38,861 nucleotides of DNA from Tissierellia bacterium. Lineage in GTDB: Bacteria; Bacillota; Clostridia; Tissierellales; Peptoniphilaceae. The notes under the pieces are model-generated. The model did no database searches and was not told where the DNA came from. It saw only the letters and a program-made list of their open reading frames with translations. Location: positions 1 through 38,861 of the forward strand of contig JAUNUQ010000023.1 of NCBI GenBank assembly GCA_030538075.1, in the 5' to 3' direction. Positions 7,589 through 14,875 of the stretch are shown in pieces. Within the stretch, counting starts at the first letter, position 1. Each line of letters opens with the position of its first letter. A program made the position numbers and the translations under genes.

Positions 7589-8012
7589 GGGGAACCTCCT
7601 TTAAATTGTCTGGGCCAAATCCCTCTGGAAGGAGTTGTTCTAAAGTCATCGTTCTGTATTCCTCTTCGGATTTGGCGATGATCACCTCAAAGGTCTTGGG
7701 ATCACAAAACTCCATCATCACCTGTCTGCAAACTCCACAGGGAGCTGTCCCCTCCTCAGGGATGCCGCCTTTTCCACCCAGGACGACGATCCGCCGAAAT
7801 CTGCGATCTCCCTCGCTGATCGCTTTGAAAAATGCTGTTCTCTCTGCACAATTCGTAGGGGTATAGGCGGCATTTTCGATGTTTACGCCAGTGTATACCC
7901 TTCCGTCCAAAGTCTCTAAAACAGCAGCCACTTTAAAGTTAGAATAGGGCGTATACGCCAGGGGAAGGGCATCCAATCCCAGCTTGATCAGCTCCTTAAT
8001 ATCCCTCTCCAC
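7575..8012 (-). CDS. cdd: Cytidine deaminase
   Basis: Zinc enzyme converting cytidine/deoxycytidine to uridine/deoxyuridine, feeding the phosphorylase encoded next. With the GTG start at 8012 it has 145 residues, a typical homotetrameric length. Zinc and catalytic residues are C55-A-E57 (NCAERT) and C92-G-V-C95; YTPYSNFKVAA near residue 20 is the substrate motif. The start is chosen because AAGGAGG lies 6 nt upstream; the frame stays open to 8063 but that part is inside deoC. Overlaps deoC by 17 bp and pdp by 14 bp, indicating tight translational coupling. Confidence 0.92.
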   Translation of the reverse strand: MERDIKELIKLGLDALPLAYTPYSNFKVAAVLETLDGRVYTGVNIENAAYTPTNCAERTAFFKAISEGDRRFRRIVVLGGKGGIPEEGTAPCGVCRQVMMEFCDPKTFEVIIAKSEEEYRTMTLEQLLPEGFGPDNLKEVPHEDI

Positions 8013-8664
8013 ATTCTCCCTCCTTGATGAGTTTAATAATCCGACTGGTACCCAAGCGGTCACTGCCAGCGTCGATGAATGCCTGTGCCTCTTCGAGGGA
8101 TCCTATGCCTCCCGAGGCTTTGATCTTCACATGATCCGCTACATATTCCTTAAAGAGTCGGATGTCCTCAATGGTTGCACCCCCTGCTGCATAGCCAGTG
8201 GAGGTCTTGATAAAATCTGCTCCCGATTCAGATACGATGCGGCAGATGCGGATCTTCTCCTCATTGCTGAGAAGAGCCGTCTCGACGATCACTTTGAGGA
8301 TCGCCTTACCGACACGCTTTTTGACCTCTTTAATCTCTCGAAGCACATAGTCATCTTCTCCATCTTTTAATCTTCCTATGGCGATGACCATGTCCACTTC
8401 CGACGCTCCCGCTTCGATCGCCCGCTCGGCTTCAAAAGCCTTCACTTCTATGCTCTGATAGCCAAAGGGAAATCCTATGACCGTACAGATGGGAAGTCTT
8501 CCATCAACGTATTCGCAAGCCCACTCCACATATGAGGGTGGTATACACGCACTTGCCGCGCCGTATTTCATCGAGTCCTCTAAGAGTATTTGCAACTGTT
8601 CTTTGGTGGCCTGGGGAGAGAGTAGGGTGTGATCAACATGTCTTACAATATCTGCTAAATTCAT
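7996..8664 (-). CDS. deoC: Deoxyribose-phosphate aldolase
   Basis: Class I aldolase splitting 2-deoxyribose-5-phosphate to acetaldehyde and glyceraldehyde-3-phosphate. The Schiff-base lysine is K153 in DFIKTSTGY. Partner residues are D91 (SEVDMVIAIG) and K182 (IKASGGI). The 222-residue length is standard. First gene of the nucleoside operon deoC-cdd-pdp. AGGTG lies just upstream of the ATG, and a good promoter is at 8691-8719. Phosphopentomutase, needed to join Pdp to DeoC, is not in the window. Confidence 0.95.
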   Translation of the reverse strand: MNLADIVRHVDHTLLSPQATKEQLQILLEDSMKYGAASACIPPSYVEWACEYVDGRLPICTVIGFPFGYQSIEVKAFEAERAIEAGASEVDMVIAIGRLKDGEDDYVLREIKEVKKRVGKAILKVIVETALLSNEEKIRICRIVSESGADFIKTSTGYAAGGATIEDIRLFKEYVADHVKIKASGGIGSLEEAQAFIDAGSDRLGTSRIIKLIKEGECGEGY

Positions 8665-8690
8665 TCTTCACCTCTTTTTTGCTTACTCTG

Positions 8691-8719
8691 AGTGTATCCC
8701 CTCCAGCAATTTGCGTCAA
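8691..8719 (-). promoter_or_regulatory. Promoter of the deoC-cdd-pdp operon
   Basis: Minus strand -35 TTGACG (8714-8719), exact 17-bp spacer, -10 TACACT (8691-8696), about 20 nt before the ribosome site of deoC. Confidence 0.8.
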
Positions 8720-8748
8720 GGGAATGTCCATATGAAATCGAGCAAGCC

Positions 8749-8771
8749 AAAAAAACGCCCAATGGACGGGC
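8749..8771 (-). terminator. Minus-strand hairpin with T-run upstream of the deoC promoter
   Basis: GCCC-7-GGGC (8757-8771) followed on the minus strand by G and seven Ts. It lies upstream of the deoC promoter, between divergent genes, so it cannot end a sense transcript of any gene seen here. It may stop antisense transcription coming from the GntR side. Confidence 0.45.
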
Positions 8772-8831
8772 TATTCCCTGTAAGAACCTGTATTTTCCAC
8801 AGCAAATGGCTAGGATATGAGTTGGAATTAT

Positions 8832-8860
8832 GTTATACTACTAACTAACAACTCTGGAGG
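8832..8860 (+). promoter_or_regulatory. Extended -10 promoter and ribosome site of the GntR gene
   Basis: TGTTATACT (8832-8839 with its leading base) is an extended -10; GGAGG at 8856-8860 is 6 nt before the ATG. Confidence 0.5.
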
Positions 8861-8866
8861 GAAAGC

Positions 8867-9511
8867 ATGAATCTAGTAAAGAAATCATTAAGTGATCAAA
8901 TCTATGAGATAATTAAAAAGGATATCCTCATGGGACGCATCGCCTTCGGAGACAACCTAGTCAATCGGGATCTAAAGGAGCGCTTCGACGTGAGCTCCAC
9001 ACCAGTTCGAGATGCGATCCATCGACTCTACGCCGATGGTCTGATCGAATCGATCGAACAGACTGGCGCCAAAGTGATCTCTTTTACGCTACCTTTTGCC
9101 CTGGATGTCAATGAAATACTGATGTATATTGTGAAGAGCGGGATGGAATCCTCCTTCCGCAAGGGAAATCAGCGAGGAATGGTGAAGGATCTACAGGAGA
9201 TTATGAAGCATCAGATTGAATGTATCGGCTCTGATGCGTATTTCGATTATGACTATAAATTCCACAAGACCTTTGTGGAATACTCTGGCAATTCGAGACT
9301 GATTAAACTATTTAACGAATACAATGTGCTCCATGAAGTTTTAGTGCGCAGTTTTATCGATCCAAAAAACGGAGTGGAGCGCGAATTGAAATCCATTAAG
9401 AAACACAATGAGATCATTGAGGCCATCGAAGCAGAGGATCTGCAAAAGGCGGTTCAGCTCAATGAGGAGCATTATAAACTTGCGGAGATCCTGTTTAAAG
9501 AGAATCTCTAA
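8867..9511 (+). CDS. GntR-family transcriptional regulator, FCD type
   Basis: DNA-binding regulator of 214 residues. The winged HTH occupies about residues 5-72, with the GntR signature MGRIAFGDNLVNRDLKERF and the recognition stretch SSTPVRDAIHRLYADGLI. The all-helical FCD ligand domain is about residues 85-205 and normally binds a small organic acid or sugar acid through a metal site; FHKTFVEYSGN is typical. It is divergent from deoC-cdd-pdp and could regulate it, though FCD regulators often control neighbouring genes in their own direction. The effector cannot be read from sequence. Confidence 0.85.
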   Translation: MNLVKKSLSDQIYEIIKKDILMGRIAFGDNLVNRDLKERFDVSSTPVRDAIHRLYADGLIESIEQTGAKVISFTLPFALDVNEILMYIVKSGMESSFRKGNQRGMVKDLQEIMKHQIECIGSDAYFDYDYKFHKTFVEYSGNSRLIKLFNEYNVLHEVLVRSFIDPKNGVERELKSIKKHNEIIEAIEAEDLQKAVQLNEEHYKLAEILFKENL

Positions 9512-9531
9512 TTATGATTTTGGAGGTAGAT

Positions 9532-10620
9532 TTGCGAAAATTCTTAATTCTTGTCACCGTTCTATGTTTACTGCTCGGTTGCAGCAAAGAATCTGAAGGA
9601 AATAGGACACAAAAGGAGACTGAAGCTCTTACGAGTAATACAGTAGAAGATAATGACCCGAAAAATGTACCTGAATCTGAGATAGCCCCTACGCCAGCTC
9701 AGACCGATGGAAATGGACCCAGTTCCATTGATCTGAGCCTCAAACCCAATGAAGCCGGACAGGTGATGATCTTGATGTATCACAATATCGGACCAGAAGA
9801 AGAAGAATGGGTCCGAACACCGGAGAATTTTCGTCGGGACTTGGAGAACCTTTACGAAAAAGGCTATATCCCTGTACGGTTGACCGATTTTGTGCAGGGA
9901 AAATTGGACATACCCGCTGGGAAGACCCCCTATGTGATCACCTTTGATGACGCGCGTGAAAACAACTTTCGATACTTGGAAGATGGAAATATCGATCCAA
10001 ATTGTGCCGTTGGGATCCTCTTGGACTTTGCAAAGGCCCACCCAGATATTCAGCCCCATGCCACCTTCTTTGCCAACGGTGAAGTCCCCTTCCGCGTGAA
10101 GGGAGAGGAGCAAAAAAAAGTGGCTTTTCTGCTGGAAAATGGCATGGATCTCGGAAATCACACTGTAGACCACCCCGATTTTACGGATCTGCATTTGGAA
10201 GATACAATTCATGAGGTAGGTCACCAAGCCCAATATTTGGAGAGTTTGCTTGAAATAGATTATAAGATCAATACCCTTGCCCTCCCCTTTGGGTCTAGAC
10301 CCGAAGAGGAAGCGGCCAAGGCAGCCGTCGTCAAGGGCAATTACAATGGCTTTGAATACGAGAATATCGCCGTGCTCAATGTGGGTTGGGATCCAGTGCC
10401 CTCTCCTTACCACAAGGGTTTTGATCCAGTACAGCTCAACCGAATTCGCGCAAGTGAAATTCATGTGGACAATGTGGGAATCTACGACTGGCTCAAGTAC
10501 TTCGATGAAAACCCAGAGCTACGATATATTTCCGACGGAGATTCAAACTTTCTCACGGTCCCCCACACTGCAGCCAATGAAGTAAATACACCAGGATCCA
10601 TGCGACTGTTCATCTACTAA
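9532..10620 (+). CDS. Polysaccharide deacetylase family lipoprotein
   Basis: Secreted, lipid-anchored NodB-type deacetylase. From the TTG at 9532 (GGAGG 5 nt upstream) the protein is 362 residues, with signal sequence MRKFLILVTVLCLLLGC and lipobox cysteine C17. A Ser/Thr/Pro/Glu-rich linker runs to about residue 75. The NodB domain follows: MYHNIG, catalytic TFDDA (D139-D140) and metal-binding H210-x3-H214 in GNHTVDHPDF. The usual late motifs are less clear. An ATG at 9514 is in frame but lacks a ribosome site. The likely substrate is N-acetylated wall polysaccharide. It lies 20 bp behind the GntR gene, so they are probably cotranscribed. Confidence 0.85.
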   Translation: MRKFLILVTVLCLLLGCSKESEGNRTQKETEALTSNTVEDNDPKNVPESEIAPTPAQTDGNGPSSIDLSLKPNEAGQVMILMYHNIGPEEEEWVRTPENFRRDLENLYEKGYIPVRLTDFVQGKLDIPAGKTPYVITFDDARENNFRYLEDGNIDPNCAVGILLDFAKAHPDIQPHATFFANGEVPFRVKGEEQKKVAFLLENGMDLGNHTVDHPDFTDLHLEDTIHEVGHQAQYLESLLEIDYKINTLALPFGSRPEEEAAKAAVVKGNYNGFEYENIAVLNVGWDPVPSPYHKGFDPVQLNRIRASEIHVDNVGIYDWLKYFDENPELRYISDGDSNFLTVPHTAANEVNTPGSMRLFIY

Positions 10621-10637
10621 TGCACAAGGAGAAGAGG

Positions 10638-11006
10638 ATGAATCCTTTAAAAATCTCAATCAAATTGATCATCGCCTCCGATGATCCAGCCATCTTTGGA
10701 AATTTTGGGCCGGGCATCGTCAGCCTGTTAAAGGGAATCCAGCGAAGCGGTTCCCTCAATCAATCAGCAAAGGATATGAATATGTCCTATAGCAAAGCCT
10801 GGAGAATCATTCGAGAGGCCGAGGAAATGCTGGGCTTTAAACTGATCGATCGCCTCAGTGGATCAAAGGGTTCACTGCTGACCGCGGAGGGTATTCGGAT
10901 ACTCGATCTATTTGAAAGCACCAAGGCCGCTGCCATTCAATCCGCAGAGGAGATCTTCTATCGAGGTTTGCGTGAAGAGCAGCTTCCTGAGGATAAAAAA
11001 AGATAA
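10638..11006 (+). CDS. ModE-like winged-helix DNA-binding protein
   Basis: A 122-residue protein with the ModE N-terminal HTH (LysR-like): GPGIVSLLKGIQRSGSLNQS, then the recognition helix region SYSKAWRIIREAEEMLG, then a wing containing GSKGSLLTAEG. There is no molybdate-binding (TOBE) domain, so it is a stand-alone HTH protein. I use the ATG at 10638 because AAGGAG is 6 nt upstream; an ATG overlapping the deacetylase stop (10620) has no such site. It closes the run that starts with the GntR gene and is followed by a strong terminator. Its target is unknown. Confidence 0.8.
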   Translation: MNPLKISIKLIIASDDPAIFGNFGPGIVSLLKGIQRSGSLNQSAKDMNMSYSKAWRIIREAEEMLGFKLIDRLSGSKGSLLTAEGIRILDLFESTKAAAIQSAEEIFYRGLREEQLPEDKKR

Positions 11007-11049
11007 TAGGAAGATCTAGATAAAAGAGAATACTCGCTCATTATAAACC

Positions 11050-11081
11050 AAAACGGCATGGCCACCCTCCATGCCGTTTTC
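11050..11081 (+). terminator. Intrinsic terminator after the ModE-like gene
   Basis: AAACGGCATGG (11051-11061) pairs perfectly with CCATGCCGTTT (11069-11079), followed by TTTTC. The 11-bp stem ends in a short T-run. Confidence 0.9.
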
Positions 11082-11142
11082 TATTGCTATTGTAGTTGGG
11101 ATAACCCCATTGACGAAACACAAGAGGACCTACTCGATCCGT

Positions 11143-11197
11143 TTGACATCGCTATAAAAATAAATTATAATTATATTACTATTAGTAATATAAGGAG
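11143..11197 (+). promoter_or_regulatory. Consensus promoter with overlapping palindromic operator (PadR)
   Basis: -35 TTGACA (11143-11148), 17-bp spacer, -10 TATAAT (11166-11171): a perfect consensus sigma-A promoter. Immediately downstream, 11171-11193 is a perfect 23-bp palindrome with 11-bp arms (TTATATTACTA on the left) covering the start point and touching the AAGGAG ribosome site (11192-11197). Such a strong promoter with a palindrome at +1 is the expected layout for autorepression by the PadR protein encoded next. Confidence 0.85.
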
Positions 11198-11202
11198 TCA
11201 AA

Positions 11203-11742
11203 ATGGATCAAATTATTCTAGGACTCTTGCTATTGAAAGATCGGACGATCTATCAATTGCGAGATCGGATTAAGAAGGGGCTGCATTTTATGTATAGCAG
11301 CAGTATGGGGAGCATTCAGGCTGCGATTAAGAAGCTGCTGAAATTGGGCTATATCCATTATACTGAAATCACCGAGAACGGAATGCATAAAAAGATCTAC
11401 TCCATCACAGAAACGGGCAGAGTCCATTTCTACGATTGGGTCAATGCGCCAGTGGAGAATATCACCGTGAAGAGCCCTGAACTGGTTAAGGTATATTTTA
11501 TGGGACTGGCTGATGCGGAGTCCAGAGACAAAATCATCGCAAACCATATAGAGAACTTAAGTGGACAATACGAATTGGTCTGTGCCATTGACGAAGCTGG
11601 GGACAATGTAGATATTCCCCCAGAAGGGCGAGAAGTTTTCAAGTATCAGCGGATGTGCGCCCAATATGGAAGGGATCTACTAGAATTCAATATACAGTGG
11701 TTCGAGAAACTACGATCTCGAGTTAGGAGTGATCAGATATGA
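11203..11742 (+). CDS. PadR-family transcriptional regulator
   Basis: A 179-residue PadR regulator. The winged HTH is about residues 1-80, with LLLLKDRTIYQLRDRI and SMGSIQAAIKKLLKLGYI, followed by a C-terminal dimerisation/effector domain (about 90-175) of the larger PadR subfamily type. Members respond to phenolics, drugs or other small molecules. Start ATG with AAGGAG 5 nt upstream. Its stop overlaps the start of the hydrolase by 4 bp (ATGA), so the two proteins are translated as a pair. The palindrome in the promoter is its probable binding site. Confidence 0.9.
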   Translation: MDQIILGLLLLKDRTIYQLRDRIKKGLHFMYSSSMGSIQAAIKKLLKLGYIHYTEITENGMHKKIYSITETGRVHFYDWVNAPVENITVKSPELVKVYFMGLADAESRDKIIANHIENLSGQYELVCAIDEAGDNVDIPPEGREVFKYQRMCAQYGRDLLEFNIQWFEKLRSRVRSDQI

Positions 11743-12524
11743 AAAAGAGGAGATTGGACGATTCTCCAATCGTCTACTATATTCATAGAGAGAAGGAGCA
11801 TGCGGAATGGGTATGCTTTCTACATGCAGCCTTTGTAGATCACCGGATGTTTGACAAACAGTTCGGTCCATTATCTACAAAAGTCAATCTTTTAGCGATC
11901 GACACCCTTGGACATGGGGAATCGACAGAGGCTCAAAAAGGCGACTCGATTGTCCATATGTCCAAATGGATTCAGTCGATACTAGTCACCGAAGGAATTG
12001 ATCAAGTCCACTTGATCGGAGTCTCTCTTGGGGCTATTCTCGCCCAGGACTACGCCAATCAATACCCCGATACCATTAGGTCTCTCGCTTGCTTCGGAGG
12101 ATACAATATCAATCAATTCGATCCGGAAATGCAGCGACAAAATGGCCTGGCCCAGATGCTGATGATGCTCAAGGCTCTGATCTCCATACGATGGTTCGCC
12201 GCGGCAAATAAAAAAGTATCTGCATACACGACAGAGGCGCAAGAGGCATTTTATATGTTAAATTTACAATTTCAAAAAAAATCCTACCAGTACTTGGCCC
12301 GACTCAATGAAATGGTCAATCGGCATCAGATGGGAATCCGGTCCTACCCCCTACTCATCGGCTGCGGTGAATATGATCTGCCAATGGAGTTGAAGGCGAT
12401 CGAATTGTGGAGGGAACAAGAACCAACTGCCCAAGTGAAGATCTTTGAAAATGCTGGCCACTGTGTCAATATGGATGTACCCGAGGAATTCAATTCCCTT
12501 CTATTGAAGTTTTGGAAGATCTAA
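11739..12524 (+). CDS. Alpha/beta-fold hydrolase
   Basis: A 261-residue single-domain alpha/beta hydrolase. Predicted catalytic triad: nucleophile S96 in GVSLG, D213 in GEYDLP, H241 in ENAGHCVN. The LAIDTLGHGES strand-loop is typical of esterase/lactonase-like members; there is no signal peptide, so it acts in the cytosol. It is cotranscribed and 4-bp overlapped with the PadR gene, suggesting PadR controls it in response to the substrate. The substrate is unknown. The last 17 residues recur, with almost only synonymous changes, at 14735-14785. Confidence 0.87.
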   Translation: MKKRRLDDSPIVYYIHREKEHAEWVCFLHAAFVDHRMFDKQFGPLSTKVNLLAIDTLGHGESTEAQKGDSIVHMSKWIQSILVTEGIDQVHLIGVSLGAILAQDYANQYPDTIRSLACFGGYNINQFDPEMQRQNGLAQMLMMLKALISIRWFAAANKKVSAYTTEAQEAFYMLNLQFQKKSYQYLARLNEMVNRHQMGIRSYPLLIGCGEYDLPMELKAIELWREQEPTAQVKIFENAGHCVNMDVPEEFNSLLLKFWKI

Positions 12525-12548
12525 TGGGAATGATTCCATCGTTCTGAA
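12473..12548 (+). repeat. Direct repeat copy 1: 3' end of the hydrolase and its downstream hairpin
   Basis: About 75 bp, from TGGATGTACCCGAGGAATTC through the stop codon and an ATGGGAATGATTCCAT hairpin. It recurs at 14735-14810 with a handful of differences. The match stops where the group II intron remnant begins. Confidence 0.85.
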
Positions 12549-13230
12549 TCGAGTAGGGGCTTACAAGTAGCCCCTCTCATACCATTCAACATGCCGATCG
12601 ACAAGAGGCGGTCAACCTAGAAAATCATCAAGACATCGAACGAGTCCTCACTTTGCAAGGATTTCTGATGATATCTTATGTCGTCCTGTCTTTTTTACCA
12701 CAGCCTGGTAATGTGCAACAAATCCGAAGCCTAGATACTTTAACCATGTGGGTCGGTCACTTTCGATTTCTCTGCGCTCACTTTCAGACCCAGCTCCCGC
12801 TTGATCCATCCGGTGATGGAGTTCATCACGCAATTCGTTGCCGCACCACTCTTTACTACTGTGATACAGACGTCGGCATAGCAGATAAAGTGGAGTTATC
12901 GTGCTTTCAGTTCTTTGTCTAAATCATTTAACAGGATATTAATGAGGACGGAGGATCGATTTCTCCTTCTGGTATTCCTATTGGTGCCTATTCTACTTTC
13001 CCTTGATCTTGACTCCCGATTTTAGATACTTACGGATAAGTGATTCGGTATCCGGAGAGCGTAATATCTTGCCGACGAGGGGCATGGGTTTGTCTTGGGG
13101 GACTTTATCAAAGAACTTTTCTAGGTCAATGTCAACGATGTGTAGGTATCCATCGCTGTCTACCTGCTGAATCTACACTGAGGAGTTACGGTCACCTTTG
13201 GGCCTTTCCCGCTTTTGGCCAACTCATCCG
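12548..13230 (-). mobile_element. Degenerate, 5'-truncated group II intron
   Basis: Minus strand. A decayed maturase/reverse transcriptase frame (12625-13175) is followed at the intron 3' end by a domain V-like stretch beginning GACCGCC (roughly 12577-12615). A domain VI hairpin comes next: AGGGGCT (12569-12575 region) pairs with AGCCCCT, with an unpaired A. The terminal CTACTCGAT ends at 12548. Such ends are characteristic of bacterial group II introns. The 5' intron RNA domains are not visible because the HxlR gene starts directly beside it. Not functional. Confidence 0.75.
12625..13175 (-). pseudogene. Group II intron reverse transcriptase/maturase (ltrA-like), broken
   Basis: Translating the minus strand in shifting frames gives ordered pieces of the LtrA family: QVDSDGYLHIVDIDLEKFF, then DKVPQDKPMPLVGKILRSPD, then SLIRKYLKSGVKIKGK, then ILLNDLDKELKAR, then HFICYADVC, then VMNSITGWIKRELGLKVSAE, then LGFGFVAH. 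Frameshifts and in-frame stops separate them, the catalytic YADD has become YADV, and the N-terminal quarter and C-terminal maturase/endonuclease parts are missing or unrecognisable. It is clearly dead. Confidence 0.85.
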
Positions 13231-13268
13231 TCCCATATGCCTTCCTAGTTTTTGCATCTGTTCCGAAT

Positions 13269-13622
13269 CTATAGATATTTTCCACCCCATTCAGCCATCG
13301 CCATAAATACTGGATATAAATTTTTTCCTGCTTTTGAAAGAGAATATTCTACATGAGGAGGAATTTCATTAAACTGCTTACGGATAATCAGCCCTTTTCC
13401 TTCCAAATCTTTTAACGCCGTGGTGAGCATTGTATTCGTAATATTACCAAGAGTTTTTTTCAGTTCACCAAATCGGATACTGTCTTTTTTGCTCAATTCA
13501 AATATGATTTGAAGAGACCACTTTTTCTGAAAGATTTCTATTGTGTCTCGTACTGGGCAAGGGCTATCCTTGGTATATTCACTGATAATAGATTGGTATT
13601 CGTTGAATGAAATATTGTTCAT
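13269..13622 (-). CDS. HxlR-family transcriptional regulator
   Basis: A 117-residue winged-helix regulator of the HxlR/DUF24 family. It carries the conserved N-terminal cysteine C22 in SPCPVRDTIEIFQKKWS; in relatives this Cys senses electrophiles, quinones or disulfide stress. LKKTLGNITNTMLTTALKDLEGKGLI is the recognition part. Intact, and divergent from the nitroreductase across a 113-bp region with a perfect inverted repeat. The pair sits inside the scarred insertion, and its DNA is more AT-rich than the flanking genes, suggesting arrival by transfer. Confidence 0.9.
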   Translation of the reverse strand: MNNISFNEYQSIISEYTKDSPCPVRDTIEIFQKKWSLQIIFELSKKDSIRFGELKKTLGNITNTMLTTALKDLEGKGLIIRKQFNEIPPHVEYSLSKAGKNLYPVFMAMAEWGGKYL

Positions 13623-13661
13623 GGTATCATCTCCCGTACTATGTATAAATAAACTGCGTAC

Positions 13662-13719
13662 TTGTTTTTATATTCAATCATAGTATATAATTTGTACTGT
13701 AACAAAGCAAGTACAAATT
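13662..13719 (+). promoter_or_regulatory. Nitroreductase promoter with inverted-repeat operator
   Basis: -35-like TTGTTT (13662-13667) and perfect -10 TATAAT (13686-13691), 18-bp spacer. Overlapping and downstream of the -10, AATTTGTACT (13689-13698) and AGTACAAATT (13710-13719) form perfect 10-bp arms separated by 11 bp. More GTACT half sites occur near 13636 and 13658. This is the likely HxlR operator. Confidence 0.75.
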
Positions 13720-13735
13720 TGAAAGGAAGGTATTT

Positions 13736-14278
13736 ATGAATACAATTCAAACAATCAAAACAAGAAAGAGCCCAGAGTCATTCACAGAAAAAGCAATCAA
13801 TATGTCGAATTTGAAAGCAATCATAGAAGCTGGGAACTACGCACCCATTTTCGGAAAGGTTCAATTTACCGTCGTAACCGATGCAGAGTTACTGAATACA
13901 ATTAATGAAGTTGCTCTGAATATGATGAAGAATAGTGGAAATGAGTTCTTAGAGAAAACTGCAAAGATTCCAGGTTATCATGCTATCAGACACGCAACTG
14001 CATTCGTAGTTCTTTCTGCGCCGGGTGGAAACGAACCAATGGGATTTAATATGGCAAATGTTTCGTGTGCGGCAGAAAATATTCAATTAGCCGCAACTGA
14101 ACTGGGAATTGGCTCTCGCTTTATGATGGGCCCGATTATGGCACTTACGCAGGAACCTATAAAGTCAAAACTCAGACTTCCAGATGATTATCAGCCATTA
14201 GTAGCTGTTGCTCTTGGCTATGTGAATGGTGAATTCTCTGAGAGAACGAAAGAAATGGATAATATCAAGTATATCTAA
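13736..14278 (+). CDS. Nitroreductase family protein
   Basis: A 180-residue FMN-dependent oxidoreductase. The N-terminal TIKTRKSPESFTEKAI corresponds to the family's R-R-S-x-R flavin motif. The middle NVSCAAENIQLAATELGIGS and the C-terminal VAVALGYVNGE are standard. Such enzymes reduce nitroaromatics, quinones or enals with NAD(P)H. It is divergent from an HxlR regulator; such pairs are known electrophile/quinone stress modules (compare YodB-controlled reductases). AAGGAAGG precedes the ATG. It is the last intact gene in the insertion. Confidence 0.9.
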   Translation: MNTIQTIKTRKSPESFTEKAINMSNLKAIIEAGNYAPIFGKVQFTVVTDAELLNTINEVALNMMKNSGNEFLEKTAKIPGYHAIRHATAFVVLSAPGGNEPMGFNMANVSCAAENIQLAATELGIGSRFMMGPIMALTQEPIKSKLRLPDDYQPLVAVALGYVNGEFSERTKEMDNIKYI

Positions 14279-14734
14279 AAAACGCAAAAAGAATTGTAAT
14301 AGTGTAGCATATTTGAGCGACAGAAAAATGCCGCCCTGCTCCAAGAAGAGGGGTTGCGATAAAAAAAGAAGTACTGGTCATTGACTGGGACGAGGAAGTG
14401 TTTGAGCATACTCGGGATGCGATGGCGGGAGAAATGATTGGTGTCAACCCGGAGGACGAGCTTATCGGTTGCGGGTGAAACCTCCTTCGGAGACATTATC
14501 CGCTACTATGTAGAATACGGCAATAGGTGTATGCCCCATCCCTGTTCTGCAACTTCTTGTCACAGTTTCTTGGAAACCCTGTGTATGCATAGCTTTACGT
14601 GTTCTTTAAAAGCCAAGGGGACGGTCATCATCAGTGATACCGCCGACTTGACCAGGACGAAAGACTGTTACCTCTACTAAGGACGTGATGTGAATAAGGA
14701 CAAGGCAGGAGCCTAAAAATCAGATATTTGGGTT
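14279..14734 (+). pseudogene. Unidentified decayed coding debris
   Basis: No intact gene. A plus-strand frame at about 14350-14478 reads VLVIDWDEEVFEHTRDAMAG, followed by EMIGVNPEDELIGCG and a stop. The frame then seems to shift to ETSFGDIIRYYVEYGN and later KAKGTVIISDTADLTRTKD. The protein-like texture with a frameshift suggests a broken gene of an accessory kind, but I do not recognise the family. Confidence 0.4.
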
Positions 14735-14810
14735 GGATGTACCCGAGGAATTCAATTCCCTACTACTGAAGTTTTGGAAAATCTAATGGGATGATCCCAT
14801 TTTTCTGATT
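14735..14810 (+). pseudogene. 3' fragment of a second alpha/beta hydrolase copy (direct repeat copy 2)
   Basis: Reads LDVPEEFNSLLLKFWKI and a stop, identical to the end of the hydrolase at 11739-12524 except Met to Leu at the first residue. The other nucleotide changes in these codons (CTT/CTA, TTG/CTG, AAG/AAA) are synonymous. The repeat continues into a hairpin, ATGGGA-3-TCCCAT then TTTTT, a better terminator than in copy 1. Synonymous drift implies the copy was once part of a functional paralogue. Confidence 0.8.
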
Positions 14811-14851
14811 AAAAAAGACGGAAGAAGTCGTATGGACCTCTTCCGTCTTTA
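14811..14851. terminator. Bidirectional terminator before the CNNM-like gene end
   Basis: AAAGACGGAAGA pairs with TCTTCCGTCTTT; the minus strand continues as TTTTTT. It terminates the minus-strand gene ending at 14876 and can also stop plus-strand readthrough. Confidence 0.85.
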
Positions 14852-14875
14852 TTGCTATCGGTTTTTTCCGCTGTA

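Noticed and set aside
9568-10464. A 298-residue open frame antisense to the deacetylase
   Set aside because: No ribosome site or family motifs; the plus strand encodes a clear NodB-domain lipoprotein.
12555-12575. AGGGGCT/AGCCCCT hairpin as terminator of the hydrolase
   Set aside because: No T-run on the plus strand; better explained as domain VI of the group II intron remnant on the minus strand.
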